A stretch of 5,026 nucleotides of DNA from DAOUCP01 sp034432155 (lineage in GTDB: Bacteria; Chloroflexota; Anaerolineae; Epilineales; Epilineaceae). The DNA lies in contig DAOUCP010000107.1 of the NCBI GenBank assembly GCA_034432155.1, positions 1 through 5,026 on the forward strand, written 5' to 3'. The notes under the pieces are model-generated. The model was not told where the DNA came from, ran no database searches, and saw nothing but the letters and a program-made list of their open reading frames with translations. This document shows, in pieces, positions 1 through 5,026 of this stretch (positions are counted from its first letter, which is position 1; each line of letters starts with the position of its first letter). The translations under genes were made by a program, and so were the position numbers.

Positions 1-46
1 GTACCAAGGTGTAGCATCCGAACCGGCGGGTGCTACACTTTGGTAC
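1..46 (+). repeat. Long intergenic hairpin, possibly a REP-like element
   Basis: Bases 1-20 pair with bases 27-46 to form a 20-bp stem closed by a six-base loop (AACCGG). Eighteen pairs are Watson-Crick; the other two (8-39 and 17-30) are G-T, so the fold is better on the + strand (as RNA or single-stranded DNA) than on the - strand, where they become C-A mismatches. No T-run follows, so it does not look like an intrinsic terminator. The bases after the stem (CTGACCCC) resemble, from memory, sequences next to REP-type hairpins mobilised by Y1/RAYT transposases, but no transposase is visible and the stem may extend past the window edge. The hairpin is directly seen; the REP identity is inference. 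Confidence 0.6.
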
Positions 47-76
47 CTGACCCCGGAGGCGTGCAGCCGCTGCCAG

Positions 77-105
77 TTGACGCCACGCCCCGGCTGGGAT
101 ATGCT
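77..105 (+). promoter_or_regulatory. Sigma70-type promoter of tRNA-Leu
   Basis: A -35 box TTGACG (77-82) is separated by 17 bases from a -10 box TATGCT (100-105), which matches TATAAT at four of six positions. The expected transcription start near 112 lies about seven bases before the tRNA 5' end at 119. The bases after the -10 are G/C-rich, as is common in stringently controlled stable-RNA promoters. No start site has been mapped. Confidence 0.7.
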
Positions 106-118
106 TCGCGGACGTCAC

Positions 119-204
119 GCCGAGGTGGCGGAAATGGCAGACGCGCTGGATTCAGGATCCAGTGTCCCTTACCGGACGTGCGGGTTCAACTCCCGCCCTC
201 GGCA
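119..204 (+). tRNA. tRNA-Leu(CAG)
   Basis: A complete class II tRNA cloverleaf can be drawn. The acceptor stem GCCGAGG (119-125) pairs with CCTCGGC (197-203), with A204 as discriminator. The D arm is at 128-144. The anticodon arm is at 146-162, with loop TTCAGGA and anticodon CAG at 153-155, which reads the leucine codon CUG. A long variable arm (163-179) with a GTCC/GGAC stem is typical of leucine tRNAs. The T arm at 180-196 has a TTCAACT loop and a perfect five-base-pair stem. The 3' CCA is not encoded (TCC follows A204), so it must be added by the CCA-adding enzyme. CUG is a heavily used leucine codon in the genes of this window, which fits a major leucine tRNA. Confidence 0.98.
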
Positions 205-210
205 TCCCCG

Positions 211-570
211 CTAACCGCTCTGCGCGTAGCTGGCCGTCACAACGGTGTGGATCCCGCCGCGCACGTTGAAATCGCCCGTCACCGTCATCCGCCGCGGGGC
301 GCAGGCGGCCACGAAGTCATCGAGGATTTGGTTGGTCACCGCCTCGTGGAACGCCCCTTCGTCGCGGTAGCTCCAGAGGTAGAGCTTGATGCTCTTAAGC
401 TCCAGGATGAGTTGATCGGGCACGTACTCGACTCGGATGGTCGCGAAATCGGGCTGGCCGGTGCGCGGGCAGACGCAGGTGAACTCCGGGCATTCGATCT
501 GGATCGCGTAATCGCGTTCGGGCTTGGGATTCGGAACGACCTCAAGTGCGCGGCTCGGTTGGGTGGGCAT
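211..570 (-). CDS. queF: NADPH-dependent 7-cyano-7-deazaguanine (preQ0) reductase QueF
   Basis: This 119-residue cytosolic enzyme reduces the nitrile of preQ0 to the primary amine of preQ1 using NADPH, the last free-base step before tRNA-guanine transglycosylase inserts it during queuosine synthesis. The family signature FTCVCPRTGQPDF (residues 30-42) holds the catalytic Cys34, which forms the thioimide with substrate, and the proton donor Asp41. The QueF motif ELKSIKLYLWSYRDEG (57-72) is followed by His75-Glu76, with the same 42-residue Cys-to-Glu spacing as Cys55/Glu97 of the Bacillus enzyme. The C-terminal GDFNVRGG is also typical. The protein is unimodular (type I) and shorter at both ends than the 165-residue Bacillus protein, but the catalytic core is complete. 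It ends six bases from the convergent tRNA-Leu. No Shine-Dalgarno sequence precedes the ATG at 570; a candidate -10 box a few bases upstream suggests a leaderless message. Confidence 0.97.
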   Translation of the reverse strand: MPTQPSRALEVVPNPKPERDYAIQIECPEFTCVCPRTGQPDFATIRVEYVPDQLILELKSIKLYLWSYRDEGAFHEAVTNQILDDFVAACAPRRMTVTGDFNVRGGIHTVVTASYAQSG

Positions 571-576
571 GGGATG

Positions 577-606
577 AGTCTACGGGCCCGACCGGCGGGC
601 CGTCAA
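577..606 (-). promoter_or_regulatory. Candidate queF promoter (leaderless arrangement)
   Basis: Read on the - strand, TTGACG (601-606) is followed after 18 bases by TAGACT (577-582), a four-of-six match to TATAAT. Only six bases (571-576, CATCCC on the coding strand) separate the -10 from the queF ATG at 570, so the expected start of transcription falls on or next to the start codon. The missing ribosome-binding site agrees with this. The -35 box lies inside the palindrome shared with the divergent promoter. Confidence 0.5.
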
Positions 607-616
607 GCGGCTTGAC
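602..616. promoter_or_regulatory. Palindrome GTCAAGC-G-GCTTGAC spanning two divergent -35 boxes
   Basis: This is a perfect inverted repeat of seven bases around a single central G. Its two ends supply TTGAC for a + strand -35 box (612-617) and for a - strand -35 box (601-606). It may simply arise from two back-to-back -35 elements, or it may be an operator for a dimeric regulator. No regulator gene is visible in the window. Confidence 0.5.
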
Positions 617-640
617 AGTCCGCCGCGGCTGCGCCAGACT
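612..640 (+). promoter_or_regulatory. Candidate promoter of the membrane protein/isomerase operon
   Basis: A consensus -35 box TTGACA (612-617) is followed after 17 bases by CAGACT (635-640), a weak -10 that matches three of six positions. The expected start near 647 would leave a leader of about 25 bases containing the GGAG ribosome-binding site at 658-661. This supports the ATG at 672 over upstream starts that would lie within the promoter or in queF. Confidence 0.5.
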
Positions 641-671
641 CGCGCCCGGTGCGACCTGGAGCACGTTGCGC

Positions 672-1253
672 ATGGCCAGCGCCACTTCCACCACGCCCGC
701 CTTCGCGCGGCCGGGCGTCAGCGGCGAGTTCCACTCGCAAGGCGGCCTGTTCCTCGCCGCGCGCCTGGCCCGCCGGCGCGGCTTCGCCGCCGACAGCATG
801 TTTTTCATCGCCGACCCGTCGACCGACCCGACCGGCGAGCCGGTGGGTTTCGTGCGACCCGTCTCGACGGTTCGCGAGCTGGCCGGGGCCGGCGCTGTGC
901 TGGGACTGCTGACCGGGCTGATCTGGGCGCTGAGCGTGCCCAGCCAACACGCCCCGCTGTTGCCGCGGGCCGTCGTCGACAGTCTGCTGGGCTTGATCTG
1001 CGGTGGCCTGCTCGGCTGGCTGGGCGGCTGGGCCCACCTCAGCGTGTTGGCCGGCAAGTACCTTCAAACGGCCACGGCCGGGGGCTCGCTGCGGCTCAAG
1101 ATCGTGCTTCCGGCGGACCTGGCGGAGCCGGAGCGCGACCGGCAGGCCGAGTTGGCCGAGCGCGTGTTGCGCGAGGCCAAGGCCGAGACGCTGATCCGTT
1201 TCGACGGCACGCTGGAAACCAACTCACCGCAATCGGCGGCCTACCTGGCCTAG
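672..1253 (+). CDS. Unrecognised small membrane protein with two glycine-rich helices
   Basis: I do not recognise this 193-residue protein. The start at ATG 672 is chosen because GGAG (658-661) lies ten bases upstream and a candidate promoter sits just before it; the reading frame is open from 546, but that stretch overlaps queF. Residues 1-20 are Ser/Thr/Ala-rich. Residues 20-62 are soluble and contain an Arg-rich amphipathic stretch (LAARLARRRGF). Two hydrophobic, glycine-rich segments follow at about 70-88 and 101-124, with GxxxG-like spacing, forming a probable membrane hairpin. The C-terminal part (139-193) reads as strand (LRLKIVLP), charged helix (about 150-171), strand (TLIRFDG). This soluble-hairpin-soluble plan loosely resembles GSP17M/DUF1269-like stress proteins, but only as a topology comparison. 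It lies 27 bases upstream of the isomerase-like gene and is probably co-transcribed with it. Confidence 0.75.
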   Translation: MASATSTTPAFARPGVSGEFHSQGGLFLAARLARRRGFAADSMFFIADPSTDPTGEPVGFVRPVSTVRELAGAGAVLGLLTGLIWALSVPSQHAPLLPRAVVDSLLGLICGGLLGWLGGWAHLSVLAGKYLQTATAGGSLRLKIVLPADLAEPERDRQAELAERVLREAKAETLIRFDGTLETNSPQSAAYLA

Positions 1254-1280
1254 GCCGCCCGTCCGCGCAGGAGAACGGCG

Positions 1281-2129
1281 TTGTTCCGCAATGCGAGCTG
1301 GGGCGCGATCGGAGTGCAGGTGGGGTTTGAGGACGGCCTCGACCTGGCCCGCGAGACTGGTTTCGAGGGCGTCGACGTGCCAATCCAGACCGCCGCGGAG
1401 TATCTGGATCAGGGCCGCATCGACGCCTTCGTCGCGCTTTATGCAGGCCGCGGGCTCAAGCTTGGCGGCTGGGGCCTGCCGGTCAATTGGCGCGGCGACA
1501 AGGCCAAGTGGCAGACCGACCTGGAGGCCTTCCCGCGGCTCTGCGCGGCCGCCCAGGCCTGTGGCGCGCCGCGCTGCGCGACTTGGATCCCGCCGGCTTC
1601 GAACGAGCTGGACTTCGACGCCAACTTCGCCTTCCATGTGGAGCGGTTCGGGCCGATCGCGACGATCCTCGGTGATCACGGCTGTCGCCTCGGGCTCGAG
1701 TTCATCGGCCCGAAGACGTTGCGCGCCAACGCCAAGTATGAGTTCGTCTACGATCTGCCGGGCATGTTGAAGCTGTGCGAGGCGATCGGCCCGAACGTCG
1801 GCCTGCTGCTGGATTGTTGGCACTGGTACACCAGCGGCGGCACGCCCGAGCAGCTCGCTGGGCTGACGGCCGAGCAGGTCGTAGTGGTTCACGTCAACGA
1901 TGCGCCGGCGGGCATCCCGAGGGACGAGCAGATCGACAACCAGCGGTGCCTGCCGGGCGCCACGGGCGTGATCGATACGGCCTGCTTCATGCGTGAGCTG
2001 AAACGCATGGGCTACGACGGGCCGGTGACCTGCGAGCCGTTCAACGCCGAGCTGAACGCGATGGAGGATCGCGCCGCGGCGGAGCGCGTCAAGCGCTCGC
2101 TGGATGTGATCTTCGCGATGGCCGGCTGA
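1281..2129 (+). CDS. Sugar phosphate isomerase/epimerase-like TIM-barrel protein
   Basis: This 282-residue protein belongs to the xylose isomerase-like (AP endonuclease family 2) superfamily of (beta/alpha)8 barrels, which includes IolE, hydroxypyruvate isomerase and ketose 3-epimerases. The strand-ending metal ligands can be read in order: Glu140 (LGLEFIGP), Asp178 with His181 (LLLDCWHWY), His204 (VVHVNDAP) and Glu252 (VTCEPF). Length and spacing fit a complete enzyme. The start is TTG at 1281, chosen because AGGAG (1269-1273) lies seven bases upstream and the N-terminal beta strand (SWGAIGVQV) would be lost from later GTG starts. The ATG at 1291 is in another frame. No signal peptide is visible, so it should act in the cytosol. 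The substrate cannot be read from sequence; a sugar, inositol or keto-sugar is likely. It follows the membrane-protein gene by 27 bases, probably in one transcript. Confidence 0.88.
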   Translation: MFRNASWGAIGVQVGFEDGLDLARETGFEGVDVPIQTAAEYLDQGRIDAFVALYAGRGLKLGGWGLPVNWRGDKAKWQTDLEAFPRLCAAAQACGAPRCATWIPPASNELDFDANFAFHVERFGPIATILGDHGCRLGLEFIGPKTLRANAKYEFVYDLPGMLKLCEAIGPNVGLLLDCWHWYTSGGTPEQLAGLTAEQVVVVHVNDAPAGIPRDEQIDNQRCLPGATGVIDTACFMRELKRMGYDGPVTCEPFNAELNAMEDRAAAERVKRSLDVIFAMAG

Positions 2130-2163
2130 GCGTCCGAACGCATTGGGGGGTGGGTCCGGCGGT

Positions 2164-2181
2164 GGCGCGGAGGTCCGCGTC
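2164..2181 (+). other. Short GC-rich hairpin between isomerase gene and ccoN
   Basis: CGCGGA (2166-2171) and TCCGCG (2174-2179) form an inverted repeat with a two-base centre, extendable by a G-T and a G-C pair. It could weakly terminate the upstream operon, but the following bases (GCTTCCTTG) are only partly T-rich. The rest of 2130-2187 shows nothing recognisable. Confidence 0.25.
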
Positions 2182-2187
2182 GCTTCC

Positions 2188-2216
2188 TTGACGGACCGCG
2201 GGCTGGGAGTCACACT
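2188..2216 (+). promoter_or_regulatory. Candidate promoter of the ccoN-ccoO operon
   Basis: TTGACG (2188-2193) is followed after 17 bases by CACACT (2211-2216), a three-of-six match to the -10 consensus. Transcription would begin near 2223, giving a leader of about 22 bases that includes GGGGA (2235-2239) before the ccoN ATG at 2245. The layout closely matches the candidate promoter at 612-640. No TTGAT-N4-ATCAA (FNR/FixK-type) box, common before cbb3 operons elsewhere, is visible. Confidence 0.45.
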
Positions 2217-2219
2217 CCC
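2205..2219. promoter_or_regulatory. Inverted repeat GGGAGT-CAC-ACTCCC over the ccoN -10 region
   Basis: Two perfect six-base arms surround a three-base centre that overlaps the candidate -10 box, with GGG (2200-2202) and CCC (2224-2226) flanking it symmetrically. A repressor bound here would block RNA polymerase. It could equally be a chance repeat in GC-rich DNA; no known operator consensus was recognised. Confidence 0.35.
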
Positions 2220-2244
2220 CTGGCCCAGCCAGACGGGGATCGGT

Positions 2245-3633
2245 ATGTTCAAGCACCTGTTCAGCGAAGAGCCGGACAGTGCGGCGCGGACGTGGTGGTA
2301 CAGCTCGCTGGTGTGGTTTGCGCTCGGCACCACCATTGGCTTGCTGGCCAGTCTCTATTTTATCTGGCCCGATTCGATGCGCGGGCAGGCCTGGCTGGCG
2401 TTCGGGCGCCTGCGACCGATCCACGTCAACGGCGTTGCCTTCGGCTGGCTGTCGATGGCGCAGGTCGGGTCGGCGCTCTATATCCTGCCGCGGCTGTGCG
2501 GCTGCCGGCTCTGGTCGGAACGGCTGGCCAACTTCACCGCCTGGGCCTGGAACTTCACCGTTGCCGGCGGCCTGCTGGCGCTGTGGCTGGGCAAGACCGA
2601 AGGCAAGGAATACGCCGAGCTCATCTGGCCGTTCGACTGGCTGGTGATGATCGCGCTGCTGCTGCTGTTCGTGCAGGTGATCTTCACGATCCTCCAGCGC
2701 CGCGAGCGGCTGATGTACGTCTCGCTGTGGTACTTCGCCGGCACGGTCTGCTGGTTCCCGGTCATCTACTTCCTCGGCAACCGCACCTTCGTCCACGTCA
2801 ACGGGCTGAACGACGCCATCATCGGCTGGTTCTACGGCCACAACACGCTCGGGCTGTGGTTCACCACCATGGGCGTCGGGGTCACTTACTACCTTCTGCC
2901 GCGGATGGTCAACAAGCCGATCTACTCGCATCTGCTGTCGCTGATCGGGTTCTGGACCGTGGCCATTTTCTACGCCCCGATCGGCGCGCACCATACGCTC
3001 CAGGCGCCGATCCCCGAGTGGCTCAAGGCGATCGCCTCCACCAGCTCGGCGCTGATGGTCATTCCGGTGCTGACCGTGCTCGTCAACTTCTTCAAGACCA
3101 TGGACGACGAGTGGGCCAAGGTGCCGGGCAACACCCCGCTGAAGTTCCTGACCTTCGCCATGGTGGCGTACCTGATCACCTGCCTGCAGGGTCCCCTGCA
3201 AGCCACCCGTGCCATCAACGCCTACCTGCACTTCTCGCAGTGGGTGGTTGGCCACGCCCACATGGCGCTGCTGGGCACCTTCACGACCATCCAGATCGCG
3301 GCCATGTACTACGGCCTGCCGCGCGTCCTGAAGCGGCCCATCTATAGCGAGCGACTGGCCAACATCCAGTTCTGGACGATGGTGCTCGGCTTCCTGCTGA
3401 TGTTCGTGACCCTGACCGTGGCCGGGCTGCAGCAGGCGGCCGGATGGAGCTTCCAGAACTCGGTGCAGTACACCTCGCTGTGGCTCAAGCCGATGTACTT
3501 CCTCCGCAGCGTCTCGGGCGTGATGCTGGTGTTCACGTTCTACCTGTTCATCTACAACATCGTGATGACGGTCCGCGGGGCGGCGCGCGACGCGGCGCAG
3601 GCGGGCCTTGAACATCCGGCGGCTGGGGCCTAG
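2245..3633 (+). CDS. ccoN: cbb3-type cytochrome c oxidase subunit I (CcoN)
   Basis: CcoN is the membrane-embedded catalytic subunit of the high-affinity C-type haem-copper oxidase; it reduces O2 to water at a haem b3-CuB centre and pumps protons. The 462-residue chain has about 12 hydrophobic helices. Visible ligands: His60 (RPIHVNG) and His339 for low-spin haem b; His199 (WFYGHNTLG), His249 and His250 (GAHH) for CuB; His337 (GHAH) for haem b3. Tyr243, six residues before the CuB pair, is in the position of the cross-linked active-site tyrosine. Spacing equals that of the Pseudomonas stutzeri protein with a constant offset of eight after the first ligand. The ATG at 2245 is preferred: GGGGA lies five bases upstream, and the open frame back to GTG 2143 encodes a Gly-rich non-family stretch and contains the promoter candidate. 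Its TAG stop overlaps the ccoO ribosome-binding site. Confidence 0.96.
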   Translation: MFKHLFSEEPDSAARTWWYSSLVWFALGTTIGLLASLYFIWPDSMRGQAWLAFGRLRPIHVNGVAFGWLSMAQVGSALYILPRLCGCRLWSERLANFTAWAWNFTVAGGLLALWLGKTEGKEYAELIWPFDWLVMIALLLLFVQVIFTILQRRERLMYVSLWYFAGTVCWFPVIYFLGNRTFVHVNGLNDAIIGWFYGHNTLGLWFTTMGVGVTYYLLPRMVNKPIYSHLLSLIGFWTVAIFYAPIGAHHTLQAPIPEWLKAIASTSSALMVIPVLTVLVNFFKTMDDEWAKVPGNTPLKFLTFAMVAYLITCLQGPLQATRAINAYLHFSQWVVGHAHMALLGTFTTIQIAAMYYGLPRVLKRPIYSERLANIQFWTMVLGFLLMFVTLTVAGLQQAAGWSFQNSVQYTSLWLKPMYFLRSVSGVMLVFTFYLFIYNIVMTVRGAARDAAQAGLEHPAAGA

Positions 3634-3637
3634 GAGG
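3632..3637 (+). promoter_or_regulatory. Strong ribosome-binding site of ccoO on the ccoN stop codon
   Basis: AGGAGG is a perfect Shine-Dalgarno sequence that begins within the TAG stop of ccoN (3631-3633) and lies five bases before the ccoO ATG. This fixes the ccoO start and suggests translational coupling that keeps the two subunits in step. Confidence 0.85.
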
Positions 3638-3642
3638 CGGCG

Positions 3643-5026
3643 ATGGCGACCAAAACCAACTACGTGCTCCCAGTCCTCCTGATGGCCTTCATGCTGGGGC
3701 TGATCCTCGGCATCGTGGTGATCCTGCCGGGCTTCGGCTACAAGCTGGAGAGTCCGCAGAACAACCCCAAACTGGCCGGCGACTTCCCCGAGCGCAAGGA
3801 CTACACCGATTTGCAGTGGACCGGGCGACAGATCTACATCGCCGAGGGCTGCTTCTACTGCCACAGCCAGCAATCGCGCTACCAGGACCGCGGCAACGGA
3901 CCGACGGCGTACCCGCAGGAGTTTCAGTTCGACGCGCCGCACCTGCTGGGCAGCGCGCGCACCGGGCCCGATCTCGCGCGCGAGGGCGGCAAGTACCCCA
4001 GCCGCTGGCACCGCGAGCACCACATCAACCCGCGCGACAAGTACTCCGGCAGCATCATGCCCTCGTTCCGCCACCTCGATGACCAGCCGCTGGAGTTCGA
4101 CACCGAGGTGGGCGACCCCGAAGGGCTGCTGCGGCTGAGCCCCGGAGAGCTGTGGCGCGCGATGCGTGGCGAGGCGCCGTCGGCCGGCGCGGCGATGGGC
4201 GTGGCGCAGGCCCAGACCGACCGGCGGTTGGCCCCCGAGGAGACCCTTTACGAGCTGCGCGCCATTGGCTACACCGACTACGATCTGGTCAAGCCCGATC
4301 GGCGCGGGATCACTCGGCTCGACGCGCTCACGGCCTACCTCCAGTCGCTCGGACCGAACCGGCTCTATGAGCCGGGGCAGGCGATCCCCGACGGGCCGGC
4401 CGCCAGCCTGCCGCGCGCGGCGGGCTACCAGCCCGACCCGGGCGAGCCGCTGCCCGAGGGCGCCGAGCCGCCGGTGGACTGGCGGGCACTGGCCACGCAG
4501 GCGGCCGAGTACTGGGTCCCGACGGAATATCAGGAGCTGGCCAAGCAGGCCAAGGAAGAGGGCAAGATCCCAGCCTTCGAGCCACGTTTCGTGGCCATGG
4601 GGCGCGGCCTTTACCTGGGCAAGTGCGCCCACTGCCATGGGCTCAACGGCCAGGGCAACGGGCCCGCCGGGCGCTACATGGAGAAGAAGCCGGCCAACTT
4701 CTGGCTGCCGCAGTTCAAGCTGTACAGCGACGCGATGTGGTTCTACCGCATCGCCGAGGGCGTTCCGGGCACCCAGATGCCGGTCTGGAAACTCTCGCTG
4801 CGACAGCGCAAGAAGCACTCCCGGTGGGACCAGATCTGGTATTTGGTGACGTACCTCAAGTACGTCGCGGCACAGTCGCCAATGCAGCCGGTGCCGTATG
4901 ACCTGCCGCCGCAGTTCTACCTGTTCAGCAACGACCGGGCCCGACAGGCGACGTTCCCCGTGGACGTCGAGCTGATCAAGGCGAAAATCGCCGCCGACGA
5001 AGCCGCCGCCAAAGCCGCGGCAGACG
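3643..5026 (+). CDS. ccoO: cbb3 oxidase subunit II (CcoO) fused to an extra cytochrome c domain, 3' partial
   Basis: The frame stays open for 461 codons to the window edge, so the C-terminus is missing. Residues 9-29 form a single membrane anchor that would place the rest on the periplasmic side. Residues about 30-237 are a full CcoO module: EGCFYCHSQ with haem c site Cys70-Cys73-His74, then LLGSARTGPDLAREGGKYPSRWH and INPRD, the axial Met139 in SIMPSF, and a closing LDALTAYLQSLG. A Pro/Gly-rich, acidic linker (238-311) leads to a second cytochrome c domain (about 312-408) with CAHCHG (Cys328, Cys331, His332) and axial Met379 in GTQMPVW. The tail (409-461) ends in a charged Ala-rich run. Standard CcoO is about 200 residues with one haem; this chain carries two and could pass electrons from soluble donors to CcoN partly in place of CcoP. 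Whether a separate ccoP follows cannot be seen. Confidence 0.94.
   Translation, partial: MATKTNYVLPVLLMAFMLGLILGIVVILPGFGYKLESPQNNPKLAGDFPERKDYTDLQWTGRQIYIAEGCFYCHSQQSRYQDRGNGPTAYPQEFQFDAPHLLGSARTGPDLAREGGKYPSRWHREHHINPRDKYSGSIMPSFRHLDDQPLEFDTEVGDPEGLLRLSPGELWRAMRGEAPSAGAAMGVAQAQTDRRLAPEETLYELRAIGYTDYDLVKPDRRGITRLDALTAYLQSLGPNRLYEPGQAIPDGPAASLPRAAGYQPDPGEPLPEGAEPPVDWRALATQAAEYWVPTEYQELAKQAKEEGKIPAFEPRFVAMGRGLYLGKCAHCHGLNGQGNGPAGRYMEKKPANFWLPQFKLYSDAMWFYRIAEGVPGTQMPVWKLSLRQRKKHSRWDQIWYLVTYLKYVAAQSPMQPVPYDLPPQFYLFSNDRARQATFPVDVELIKAKIAADEAAAKAAAD

Noticed and set aside
1..46. The left-edge hairpin as an intrinsic terminator.
   Set aside because: No T-run follows the stem; CTGACCCC comes next.
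119..570. A functional link between tRNA-Leu and queF because QueF makes a tRNA modification.
   Set aside because: Queuosine is placed in tRNAs with GUN anticodons (Tyr, His, Asn, Asp), not in tRNA-Leu(CAG); the adjacency is probably incidental.
40..615. A 191-codon + strand open frame running through the tRNA and antisense to queF.
   Set aside because: It crosses a complete tRNA gene and mirrors the well-supported QueF; its product is low-complexity.
546..671. Upstream extension of the membrane-protein gene to the ATG at 546.
   Set aside because: It would overlap the queF 5' end and contain both candidate promoters; the ATG at 672 has its own GGAG.
2143..2244. Upstream extension of ccoN to GTG 2143.
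   Set aside because: The extra 34 residues are Gly-rich and unlike CcoN, and the stretch contains a promoter candidate; His60 falls at the family position only with the ATG at 2245.
1224..2336. A 370-codon open frame on the - strand, antisense to the isomerase-like gene.
   Set aside because: It shows no recognisable domain, while the + strand frame has metal-ligand motifs and a good ribosome-binding site.
2089..4818. A 909-codon open frame on the - strand, antisense to ccoN and ccoO.
   Set aside because: Its translation is dominated by Arg, His, Gln, Val and Asp with no domain. It is the mirror of GC-rich codon usage in two strongly supported genes, so it is treated as a shadow frame.
4980..5026. 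Repeated GCCGCC/GCCGAC units at the right edge as a tandem repeat.
   Set aside because: They encode an Ala-rich charged tail in the ccoO frame; simple composition explains them.

Overview
This GC-rich window (roughly two thirds G+C by eye) comes from a bacterium with an aerobic or microaerobic respiratory chain. The protein flavours (a CcoN of the PIYSH...GAHH type, a xylose-isomerase-like TIM-barrel protein, a short unimodular QueF) suggest Planctomycetota or a relative. That placement rests on family resemblance recalled from memory and is not firm.

Layout: positions 1-46 form a long, nearly perfect hairpin with no gene in it. A tRNA-Leu(CAG) follows at 119-204 on the + strand with a good sigma70-type promoter. 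Six bases beyond its end lies the stop codon of queF, on the - strand, the reductase that makes preQ1 for queuosine. queF and the next + strand gene (672-1253, an unrecognised two-helix membrane protein) diverge from a compact control region. There the two candidate -35 hexamers lie back to back inside one 15-base palindrome, and the queF -10 is so close to its ATG that the transcript would be leaderless. The membrane-protein gene is followed after 27 bases by a sugar phosphate isomerase/epimerase-like gene with a TTG start, probably in the same transcript.

A 115-base gap (2130-2244) carries a second candidate promoter and an inverted repeat over its -10. It leads into ccoN and, with the Shine-Dalgarno sequence sitting on the ccoN stop codon, a ccoO gene that runs off the right edge. 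CcoN is the haem/CuB catalytic subunit of a cbb3-type cytochrome c oxidase, with all its metal-ligand histidines present. The CcoO protein is longer than a normal CcoO: after a complete membrane-anchored monohaem CcoO module it continues through a Pro-rich linker into a second monohaem cytochrome c domain. This suggests that part of the electron-input role of CcoP is built into the same chain. The two genes form the start of a cbb3 oxidase operon.

The most noteworthy points are the CcoO-cytochrome c fusion, the interlocked divergent promoter with a leaderless queF, and the hairpin at the left edge. I see no clear evidence of an entirely new system; the rest is ordinary chromosomal content.
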